This document shows positions 16,427 to 23,299 of a DNA stretch of 51,927 nt, piece after piece. The translations under genes were made by a program, and so were the position numbers. The notes beneath the pieces were generated by a model, which searched no databases, was not told where the DNA came from, and worked only from the letters and a program-made list of their open reading frames with translations. Positions within the stretch are counted from its first letter, which is position 1. Each line of letters starts with the position of its first letter. This stretch comes from Streptomyces sp. MH60 (GTDB lineage Bacteria > Actinomycetota > Actinomycetes > Streptomycetales > Streptomycetaceae), in assembly GCF_002939385.1 (NCBI RefSeq), contig NZ_MULI01000050.1, positions 1-51,927 on the forward strand, in the 5' to 3' direction.

Positions 16427-17452
16427 ATGAGCCCCGACCACCCGCCCGGACTCGATCTCGACCGGTTGCGCGTCCTGCTCGACCGCGAGCGGCCGGGCCT
16501 GGTGACCGGCCCGCTGTCCGGCCGGCTGATCGAGGGCGGACGGTCGAACCTCACCTACGCCGTCTCGGACGGCGCCGACCGCTGGGTCGTACGACGCCCG
16601 CCGCTCGGCCACGTGCTGGCCACCGCGCACGACATGCGGCGCGAGCACCGTGTCATCGACGCGCTGCACCCGACCGACGTGCCCGTGCCGCGCCCGGTGC
16701 TGCTGTGCGAGGACGAGGAGGTGCTGGGGGCGCCCTTCTACGTGATGGAGTTCGTGGACGGCACCCCGTTCCGCACCGCCGAGCAGCTCGCCCCCCTCGG
16801 GCCCGAACGCACCCGCGCCGCCGTGCTGAACCTGGTCGACACCCTGGTCGGGCTGCACGCCGTGGACCCCGCCGAGGTGGGCCTCGCGGACTTCGGCCGC
16901 CCGGAGGGCTTCCTGGACCGCCAGCTGCGCCGCTGGGCCAAGCAGCTCGACGCCTCCCGCAACCGCGACCTGGCCGGCATCGACGAGCTGCACGCCACCC
17001 TCGGCCGGGAGCTGCCCCGCTCCCCCGCCCCCACGGTCGTGCACGGCGACTACCGCCTCGACAACGTCCTGATCGGCGGCGAGGACGACGAGATCCGGGC
17101 GATCCTCGACTGGGAGATGTCCACGCTCGGCGATCCGCTGACCGACCTGGGCCTGCTGGTGATGTACAGCAGCCCGCTCGGCATGCCCGACTCCCCCGTC
17201 TCCACCACCGCCCAGGCCCCCGGCCACCCCGCCCCCGCCGAGCTGATCGAGCGGTACGCCGCCCGCTCGGGACGCGACGTCTCCGCGGTCGCCTGGTACA
17301 CGGCGTTCGCCTGGTTCAAGCTCGCCGTGATCCTGGAGGGCATCCACTACCGCTACACGCTGGGCCAGACGGTCGGCCGCGGCTTCGACCGCATCGGCGA
17401 CCTCGTCCCCGTCTTCATCGAACACGGCCTGACCACCCTTCAGAAGGGCTGA
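16427..17452 (+). CDS. APH-type phosphotransferase associated with acyl-CoA dehydrogenase
   Basis: A 341-residue kinase-like protein of the aminoglycoside phosphotransferase/choline kinase fold. The catalytic loop HGDYRLDN (206-213) and the metal-binding ILDWEMSTLGDPLTDLG (Asp228) are intact, as is the N-lobe start GGRSNLTYAVSDG. It belongs to the branch fused to acyl-CoA dehydrogenase domains in animal ACAD10/11, and here it lies 7 nt before such a dehydrogenase. In that family the kinase is known to phosphorylate 4-hydroxyacyl-CoA substrates. AGGGAGAG precedes the ATG. It is probably not an antibiotic resistance enzyme. Confidence 0.85.
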   Translation: MSPDHPPGLDLDRLRVLLDRERPGLVTGPLSGRLIEGGRSNLTYAVSDGADRWVVRRPPLGHVLATAHDMRREHRVIDALHPTDVPVPRPVLLCEDEEVLGAPFYVMEFVDGTPFRTAEQLAPLGPERTRAAVLNLVDTLVGLHAVDPAEVGLADFGRPEGFLDRQLRRWAKQLDASRNRDLAGIDELHATLGRELPRSPAPTVVHGDYRLDNVLIGGEDDEIRAILDWEMSTLGDPLTDLGLLVMYSSPLGMPDSPVSTTAQAPGHPAPAELIERYAARSGRDVSAVAWYTAFAWFKLAVILEGIHYRYTLGQTVGRGFDRIGDLVPVFIEHGLTTLQKG

Positions 17453-17459
17453 CTCCGCC

Positions 17460-18674
17460 ATGGACTTCGCGTACGACGCACGCACCGAGGAACTCCGCGC
17501 CAGGCTGCTCGCCTTCATGGACGAGTACGTCCACCCGGCCGAACAGGTCGCCCACGAGCAGCGCGCCCGGCTCGCCTCCCCGTGGGACACCCCGCAGGTC
17601 GTGGAGGACCTCAAGGCCGAGGCCCGCCGCCAGGGCCTGTGGAACCTGTTCCTGCCCGACGCCGAGCACGGCGCCGGTCTCACCAACCTCCAGTACGCCC
17701 CGCTGGCCGAGATCACCGGCCGCAGCCCGCAGCTGGCGCCGACCGCGACGAACTGCGCGGCGCCGGACACCGGGAACATGGAGGTGCTGGCCCAGTTCGC
17801 CGACGAGGCACAGAAGAAGCAGTGGCTGGAGCCGCTGCTCGCCGGTGAGATCCGCTCGGCGTTCGCGATGACGGAGCCGGACGTGGCCTCCTCGGACGCC
17901 ACGAACATCACCACGCACATCGAGCGCGACGGCGACGAGTACGTCGTCACGGGCCGCAAGTGGTACATCTCCGGGGCGATGAACCCGGACTGCCGGATCT
18001 TCATCGTGATGGGCAAGACGGACCCGGACGGCGAGGACATCCGCCGCCAGCAGTCGATGGTGCTGGTCCCGCGTGACACGCCCGGGGTGACCGTGAACCG
18101 GGCGATGCAGGTCTTCGGCTACGAGGACCACTACCACGGCGGCCACGCCGAGGTGACCTTCGACCACGCGCGCGTGCCGGTGTCCCACCTGATCGGCGAG
18201 GAGGGCGGCGGCTTCGCCATCGCCCAGGCCCGGCTCGGTCCCGGCCGGATCCACCACTGCATGCGGCTGATCGGCATGGCCGAGCGCGCCATCGAGCTGA
18301 TGTGCCGCCGCGCGGTGTCCCGCGACGCCTTCGGCAAGGCGCTGGCCCAGCAGGGCGTGGTCCACAACTGGATCGCGGACGCCCGGGTCACCGTCGAGCA
18401 GCTGCGGCTGCTGGTGCTGAAGACCGCCTGGCTGATGGACACCGTAGGCAACCGGGGCGCGCACACCGAGATCCAGGCCATCAAGATCGCCACGCCCCGC
18501 GCGGTGGTCGGCATCATCGACCGGGCGATCCAGCTGCACGGCGCGGGCGGCGTGAGCCAGGACTTCCCGCTGGCCGAGCTGTACGCGGGGGCGCGGACGC
18601 TGATGATCGCCGACGGCCCGGACGAGGTCCACCAGCGCTCGCTGGCCCGCCGGGAGATCAAGAAGTACCTCTGA
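17460..18674 (+). CDS. Acyl-CoA dehydrogenase, ACAD10/11-like
   Basis: A 404-residue FAD flavoenzyme. FAD and substrate segments FAMTEPDVASSDATN and GRKWYISGAMNPDC are present, and the C-terminal domain is normal. At the position of the catalytic Glu of ordinary ACADs (YEGTS) it has ADGPDEVH, i.e. Asp385, as in ACAD10/11-type enzymes. It starts 7 nt after the phosphotransferase stop. Together they would dephosphorylate or rearrange 4-phosphoacyl-CoA made by the kinase, feeding beta-oxidation of 4-hydroxy acids. The pairing is seen; the pathway is inference from the family. Confidence 0.9.
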   Translation: MDFAYDARTEELRARLLAFMDEYVHPAEQVAHEQRARLASPWDTPQVVEDLKAEARRQGLWNLFLPDAEHGAGLTNLQYAPLAEITGRSPQLAPTATNCAAPDTGNMEVLAQFADEAQKKQWLEPLLAGEIRSAFAMTEPDVASSDATNITTHIERDGDEYVVTGRKWYISGAMNPDCRIFIVMGKTDPDGEDIRRQQSMVLVPRDTPGVTVNRAMQVFGYEDHYHGGHAEVTFDHARVPVSHLIGEEGGGFAIAQARLGPGRIHHCMRLIGMAERAIELMCRRAVSRDAFGKALAQQGVVHNWIADARVTVEQLRLLVLKTAWLMDTVGNRGAHTEIQAIKIATPRAVVGIIDRAIQLHGAGGVSQDFPLAELYAGARTLMIADGPDEVHQRSLARREIKKYL

Positions 18675-18682
18675 ACGGACGA

Positions 18683-18715
18683 AGGCGCGCCCCCGGGGGC
18701 TCCGGGGGCGCGCCT
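18683..18715. terminator. Strong bidirectional hairpin between convergent ACAD and TetR genes
   Basis: AGGCGCGCCCCCGG (18683-18696) and CCGGGGGCGCGCCT (18702-18715) form a perfect 14-bp stem with a 5-nt loop, between the ACAD stop (18674) and the TetR stop (18726). Confidence 0.88.
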
Positions 18716-18725
18716 CACGGTCGTG

Positions 18726-19328
18726 TCACGGGCGCAGGGCCCGCAGCAGCAGGTCGGCCAGGTGGTCGGCGACCTCCTGCGGGCTGAGCGGCCCGTTCGG
18801 CCGGTACCAGGTGGACAGGTGGTGGATGGACCCGAAGTGGTAGTCCACCACCAGGTCGGCCGGGGTCTCCTTGGTGAAGACGCCGGTCCGCTGGCCCTCC
18901 TCGATGAGGGCGCGGAAGCGCTCGTGGTAGCGCCGGCGCTCGGCGCGCACCTGTTTGTTCTTCTCCGGGCTGAGCTGGTGCATGGAGCGGAAGAAGATCG
19001 ACGCGTCGTCGAGGTTGTCGATGGTCGTGACGACGACGTCGGCCGCCGCGTCCCGCACCCGCTTCTCGATGGGCGCGTCCGCGTCCGCGAAGGCGTCCAG
19101 GCGTTCCTGCTGGAGGCGCAGCACGCGCGCGTACACCTCGTGCAGCAGGTCGTCCTTGGAACCGAAGTAGTGGTAGAGCGCACCCTTGGTGACGCCTGCC
19201 GCCTCGACGATCTCCTGTACCGAGGTGCGGTCGTAGCCCTGCTCGGCGAAGAGCCGGGTGGCGGCGGCCAGGAGCCGCTGCGGCACCGGAGTGCCGTCCC
19301 CGTCCGTGGTCCTGGGCACTGCCGTCAC
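18726..19328 (-). CDS. TetR-family regulator of the acyl-CoA catabolic module
   Basis: A 200-residue repressor. The HTH (RLLAAATRLFAEQGYDRTSVQEIVEAAGVTKGALYHYFGSKDDLLHEVY, about 20-68) is followed by a TetR_C ligand domain resembling fatty-acid-type regulators (FadR/KstR2-like). I chose the GTG at 19328, which has GGAAAGG just upstream and leaves 25 nt after the ligase stop; a longer frame overlapping the ligase is possible. It is the last gene of the SDR-ligase-TetR operon. Sites at 16370 and 21900 suggest that it controls both facing operons, with an acyl-CoA as the likely ligand. Confidence 0.87.
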   Translation of the reverse strand: MTAVPRTTDGDGTPVPQRLLAAATRLFAEQGYDRTSVQEIVEAAGVTKGALYHYFGSKDDLLHEVYARVLRLQQERLDAFADADAPIEKRVRDAAADVVVTTIDNLDDASIFFRSMHQLSPEKNKQVRAERRRYHERFRALIEEGQRTGVFTKETPADLVVDYHFGSIHHLSTWYRPNGPLSPQEVADHLADLLLRALRP

Positions 19329-19353
19329 CTGCCTTTCCGTTTTCACTGTCCGT

Positions 19354-21024
19354 TCACTGCTGCGTCCTGTTACTGCCGGAACGCAGTTCCCGACGGAGGA
19401 TCTTCCCACTCGCCGTCTTCGGCAAGTCGGGCAGGATCTCCACCTGGCGCGGGTACTTGTAGGCGGCCAGTCTCTCCTCGCAGTACGCGACCAGTGCGTC
19501 CGGGTCCGCCCCGGCGCCGGGGCGGAGGCTGATGTACGCCTTGACGGTCTCCCCGCGGTACCCGTCGGGCACGCCGACGACGGCGGCCTCGCGCACCGCG
19601 GGGTGGGTGTAGAGCACGTCCTCGACCTCGCGGGGCCAGACCTTGAAGCCGGAGGCGTTGATCATGTCCTTCTTGCGGTCGACGACGTAGAGCCAGCCCC
19701 GGGCGTCCATGAAGCCGATGTCCCCGGTGCGCAGTTCGCCGCCGGGGAAGGTCTCGGCGGTGGCGTCCGGGCGGCGCCAGTAGCCGGGGACGACCTGGGG
19801 GCCGCCGACGACGATCTCGCCCTGCTCCCCGAAGGGCACCTCCGCGCCCCGGTCGTCGACGATCCGCACGACGGTCTCGGGTCCGGGCACACCGACCGCC
19901 AGGGTCCCCGACACGGGGTCCACCGGGGCCTCCAGGTGCGGCGGCACGGAGGCGCAGGGCGCGGTGCACTCGGTGAGTCCGTAGCCGTTGCGGATGTACG
20001 GGCCGAAGCCCGCGCGGAACTTCTCCACCAGGGCGGGCGGCAGCGGGGCGCCGCCCGAGGAGATGTTCGCGAAGGACGCGAAGTGCTCCCGGGTGACCGA
20101 GGGGTGGGCGGCGAGCGCCATTAAGGCCGTGGACGGGCCGACCGTGTAGTGCGGCCGGTGCTCGGCGAACGCGTCCAGGACGACGCCCGCCTCGAAGCGG
20201 TACGCCAGGACGAGCGTGCCCACGCTGTTCAGGCAGGCGCCGAACTCGCAGACCATGCCGGTGATGTGGAAGAGCGGGGCCAGCGCGAAGTAGACCGGTG
20301 CCTCGGGCAGACCGAGGCCGGTGCGCTGCCGCTCGGCGTTGTACATGATGTTGCGGTGGGTGTTGGTGGCGCCCTTGGGTGTGCCGCTGGTGCCCGAGGT
20401 GTAGCTGATGAGCGCGGTGTCGCCGGGCTCCGGGTCACGGCCCTCGGGTGCCCGGTGCCCGGCGCGGGCGACCCTGGCGAGGTCGTCGGCGTCGGGGGCG
20501 TCCGGCTGCCGCTCGAACGTCAGCACGCGCGCGTCCTGGCGGTTCTGGAAGTCCAGCTCGCACCCGGTGAGCACGATCCGCACCGGCGAGTCGGCCGCCG
20601 TCTCGCGCAGGTACGCCTCCCAGGCGCGGTCGGAGCAGATCAGCGCGGCCACCTCGCCGTCCCGCAGGACGTGGCCGACCTCCCCCGACTTGTACATCGG
20701 GTTGACGGGCACCACGACCGCGCCCGCCTTCCAGGCGCCCAGGACGGCGAGCACGAAGTGCGGGGAGTTCTGCAGCAGGACCGCGACCCGGTCGCCCCGC
20801 TCCAGACCGCGCGCGGCGAGGTGCCCGGCGACGGAGTCGCTCAGTTCGTCCACCTCGCGGTAGGTGAGGCGGCCGTCGAAGTAGGCGAGGAAGACGCGGT
20901 CGGGGGCCTCGGCGGCCGCCCGGCGCAGGGCGTGCACGAGGGAGGCGTCGGGGTCGAGCGGGGCCTTCTGCGCCTCGGTCAGCAGGCTGAGCCAGGGCTT
21001 GGCCGCGTAGGGGGAGCCGGTCAC
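19354..21024 (-). CDS. Acyl-CoA synthetase (AMP-forming), contains a TTA codon
   Basis: A 556-residue ANL-superfamily ligase activating a carboxylic acid to acyl-CoA via acyl-AMP. Motifs: ISYTSGTSGTPKGA (P-loop-like A3), NGYGLTECTA (A5), ELRTGDIGFMD (A7), DRKKDMINASGFKVWPREVE (A8) and PKTASGKILRREL with the catalytic Lys. The GTG start overlaps the SDR stop by 4 nt. Leu301 is encoded by TTA (complement of 20122-20124), the only TTA I found in any gene of the window, making translation dependent on the bldA tRNA. It supplies acyl-CoA for the facing kinase/ACAD pair. Confidence 0.9.
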   Translation of the reverse strand: MTGSPYAAKPWLSLLTEAQKAPLDPDASLVHALRRAAAEAPDRVFLAYFDGRLTYREVDELSDSVAGHLAARGLERGDRVAVLLQNSPHFVLAVLGAWKAGAVVVPVNPMYKSGEVGHVLRDGEVAALICSDRAWEAYLRETAADSPVRIVLTGCELDFQNRQDARVLTFERQPDAPDADDLARVARAGHRAPEGRDPEPGDTALISYTSGTSGTPKGATNTHRNIMYNAERQRTGLGLPEAPVYFALAPLFHITGMVCEFGACLNSVGTLVLAYRFEAGVVLDAFAEHRPHYTVGPSTALMALAAHPSVTREHFASFANISSGGAPLPPALVEKFRAGFGPYIRNGYGLTECTAPCASVPPHLEAPVDPVSGTLAVGVPGPETVVRIVDDRGAEVPFGEQGEIVVGGPQVVPGYWRRPDATAETFPGGELRTGDIGFMDARGWLYVVDRKKDMINASGFKVWPREVEDVLYTHPAVREAAVVGVPDGYRGETVKAYISLRPGAGADPDALVAYCEERLAAYKYPRQVEILPDLPKTASGKILRRELRSGSNRTQQ

Positions 21025-21791
21025 CGGGCCGTCGCCTCCTCCCACTGCCGCTGGAGCCGGTTCATGCCGTGCAGCCAGCGGTCGGGTTCGGTGGCCCGCG
21101 CCTGGTAGTACTCCGCCACCTCGGGGTGCGGCAGAATCAGGAACCGGTCCTCCTCGATGCCCTTGAAGAGGGCGTCCGCGACGTCCTGCGGTTCGATCGC
21201 GGTGGGCTGGAGGACCAGTTCGCCCGCGCTGCCGCTCGCGGTGAGCATGTCGGTGCGCACCCCTTGCGGACAGATGGCGTGGACCTTGATGCCGCGGTGG
21301 CGGTAGGTCAGGGACAGCCACTCGGCGAAGGCGTACGCGCCGTGCTTGGTGACGCTGTAGGGGGCGGCGCCGATCATGGTGAGCAGCCCGGCGGCCGAGA
21401 CGGTGGAGACGAAGCGGCCGCTGCCGCGCTCCAGCCAGTCCGGGAGCAGTTCGTGGGCCGCCCGCACGTGGGCCATGACGTTGACGTCCCAGGCGAGCGC
21501 CCAGACGGCCTCCTCGGCGGCCTCCGTACCGCCGCAGCCGACGCCCGCGTTGGCGCAGTACACGTCGACGGTGCCGCCCAGCGCCTCGCGGGCCTCGGTG
21601 ACGATCACGGAGGCGTCGCCGGGGACGGCGACGCCGCCGATCTCGTCGGCGACGGCCTTCGCCCGGCCGGCGTCCAGGTCGTTGACGACGACGCGTGCCC
21701 CCTCGGCGGCGAAACGCCGGGCCAGCGCGGCCCCGATGCCGCCTCCCGCCCCGGTGACGACGACTCCGGCGTCCTGCACGGCTTCCACCAT
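21021..21791 (-). CDS. Short-chain dehydrogenase/reductase
   Basis: A 256-residue SDR. The cofactor motif VVVTGAGGGIGAALAR lies at the N-terminus, NDLD follows beta-2, the NANAG-like segment reads CANAGVG, the catalytic Ser is in STVSAAGLL and the Tyr/Lys in PYSVTKHGAYAF. The acidic residue after beta-2 (VNDLD) favours NAD. The start ATG at 21791 has an ideal AAGGAGG. It leads the operon SDR - acyl-CoA ligase - TetR and probably oxidises or reduces a hydroxy/keto acyl intermediate. The substrate is unknown. Confidence 0.87.
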   Translation of the reverse strand: MVEAVQDAGVVVTGAGGGIGAALARRFAAEGARVVVNDLDAGRAKAVADEIGGVAVPGDASVIVTEAREALGGTVDVYCANAGVGCGGTEAAEEAVWALAWDVNVMAHVRAAHELLPDWLERGSGRFVSTVSAAGLLTMIGAAPYSVTKHGAYAFAEWLSLTYRHRGIKVHAICPQGVRTDMLTASGSAGELVLQPTAIEPQDVADALFKGIEEDRFLILPHPEVAEYYQARATEPDRWLHGMNRLQRQWEEATAR

Positions 21792-21809
21792 CGGCCTCCT
21801 TCGGCACGA

Positions 21810-21875
21810 CTGCGACACGGCTGCGACGCGGCTGCGACGCGGCTGCGGCTGGGCTGCGGGTCGGCTGCGGCACCC
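21810..21875. repeat. Six tandem copies of an 11-bp repeat in the SDR operon leader
   Basis: CTGCG recurs at 21810, 21821, 21832, 21843, 21854 and 21865, exactly 11 bp apart. The first three units are CTGCGACACGG, CTGCGACGCGG and CTGCGACGCGG, and later copies decay after the CTGCG core. A degenerate seventh copy (21799) overlaps the ribosome-binding site. The array lies between the ribosome-binding site of the SDR and the operator at 21900. Confidence 0.75.
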
Positions 21876-21899
21876 GCGCGGCGACTCCGCCGCAGCGTC

Positions 21900-21917
21900 A
21901 GACTAACCAGTCGGTAT
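21900..21917. promoter_or_regulatory. Putative TetR operator upstream of the SDR-ligase-TetR operon
   Basis: On the minus strand this reads ATACCGACTGGTTAGTCT. Its first 12 bases match the site at 16370 with a single change (ATACCGAC C/T GGT); the second half is degenerate. Its position, 110-125 nt upstream of the SDR start in AT-richer DNA, fits a promoter operator for autoregulation. Confidence 0.5.
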
Positions 21918-22020
21918 GTTCGACGGAAGAGGTGAACCGCGGTCTACTCCATTCCCTGCGGCCCGGGCGCGGGTTAGCGTGCGTGCGCATGACACCCGCC
22001 GCGATCACGGAGGTCACCGC

Positions 22021-23283
22021 ATGACGCTGTCCAGACGGAACCTGCTCGCCACGACGGCCGCGGTGGCGGCCGGCACCACCGCCGCCGCCGCTTCGGCGGG
22101 CACGGCGCAGGCCGCGCCCGCGGGGCACGGGGGCCGCCGGCTGCGCACCGGCTTCGAGCGCCTCGCCGACGGCGGCTACGCCCCGCTCAGGGGGCAGAAG
22201 GTCGGCGTCGTCACCAATCCGACCGGCATCACCCGGGACGTACGCCACATCGTGGACGTCATGCACGCCGACGACCGGGTGGACCTGACCGCCGTCTTCG
22301 GCCCCGAGCACGGCTTCCGCGGTACGGCGCAGGCGGGCGGCTCCGAGGGGCGCTACGACGACCCGGCGACCGGGCTGCCGGTCTACGACACGTACCTGAA
22401 GAGCGGGCAGCCGCTCGCGGACGTGTTCACGGCGTCCGGCGTGGACACCGTCGTCTTCGACATCCAGGACGTGGGCGCGCGCTTCTACACGTACATCTGG
22501 ACCCTGTTCGACTGCATGGAGGCGGCCTCGCTCGCGGGGAAGCGGTTCGTGGTCCTGGACCGGCCGAACCCGGTGACCGGGCGGGCGGCCCTCGGTCCGG
22601 TCCTGCACAAGGAGTTCGCGACGTTCGTCGGCCGGCAGCCGATCGCGCAGGCGCACGGCATGACGGTCGCCGAGCTGGCGCTGCTGTTCAACGGCGAGTT
22701 CCTGACGTCGCCGGTGCCGCTGGAGACGGTGACGATGACGGGCTGGAAGCGCTCGGAGTTCTACGAGGCCTCCGGACTGCCGTGGGTGCCGCCGAGCCCG
22801 AACATGCCGACGCCGGAGTGTGCGCTGGTGTACTCCGGGACCTGTCTGTTCGAGGGCACGAACCTCTCCGAGGGGCGCGGCACCACCCGCCCGTTCGAGC
22901 TGCTGGGCGCGGAGGGCGTCGACGGGGGCTGGGCCGCCGCGGCGAACGGCCTCGGCCTGCCGGGTGTCCACTTCAGGGAGGCGTACTTCGCGCCCACCTT
23001 CTCCAAGTTCCAGGGCAGGACCGTCGGTGGTGTGCAGCTCCATGTGCACGACCGGGCCGCCTTCGACCCGGTGCGCACCGGTATCGCCCTCCTGGTGACC
23101 GCGAAGCAGTCGTGGGACGGCTTCGCCTGGCGGCCGGACCACTGGATCGACAAGCTCACCGGGTCCACCCGGGTGCGCACGATGATCGACGCGGGCGCGG
23201 ACACCGACGAGGTGGTGGCCGGCTGGGAGGCGGAACTGGCGGCGTTCGGCAGGACCCGCCGCCAGTACCTGCTCTACAGGTGA
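22021..23283 (+). CDS. Secreted NamZ-like (DUF1343) exo-beta-N-acetylmuramidase
   Basis: A 420-residue protein with a Tat-type signal peptide (SRRNLLATTAAVAAGTTAAAA, ending near AQAAP). The mature part is the DUF1343 domain: VGVVTNPTGITRD, FGPEHGFRGTAQAG, DIQDVGARFYTYIWTL, LDRPNPVTG, GMTVAELALLFNGEFL and EGTNLSEGRGTTRPFELLGA. The Bacillus founder NamZ releases MurNAc from peptidoglycan fragments, so an extracellular role in cell-wall recycling or degradation is likely. GGAGG precedes the ATG at 22021. It converges on the penicillin acylase gene with only 16 nt between the stops. Confidence 0.88.
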   Translation: MTLSRRNLLATTAAVAAGTTAAAASAGTAQAAPAGHGGRRLRTGFERLADGGYAPLRGQKVGVVTNPTGITRDVRHIVDVMHADDRVDLTAVFGPEHGFRGTAQAGGSEGRYDDPATGLPVYDTYLKSGQPLADVFTASGVDTVVFDIQDVGARFYTYIWTLFDCMEAASLAGKRFVVLDRPNPVTGRAALGPVLHKEFATFVGRQPIAQAHGMTVAELALLFNGEFLTSPVPLETVTMTGWKRSEFYEASGLPWVPPSPNMPTPECALVYSGTCLFEGTNLSEGRGTTRPFELLGAEGVDGGWAAAANGLGLPGVHFREAYFAPTFSKFQGRTVGGVQLHVHDRAAFDPVRTGIALLVTAKQSWDGFAWRPDHWIDKLTGSTRVRTMIDAGADTDEVVAGWEAELAAFGRTRRQYLLYR

Positions 23284-23299
23284 CCGAGGTGCCGGCCGG

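Noticed and set aside
16427..17452. Aminoglycoside resistance gene
   Set aside because: The APH fold is present, but neighbouring ACAD and sequence features place it with the ACAD10/11-associated kinases, not with antibiotic phosphotransferases.
19329..19409. N-terminal extension of the TetR gene overlapping the acyl-CoA ligase
   Set aside because: The added residues have no homology-like features, and a GGAAAGG ribosome-binding site supports the GTG at 19328.
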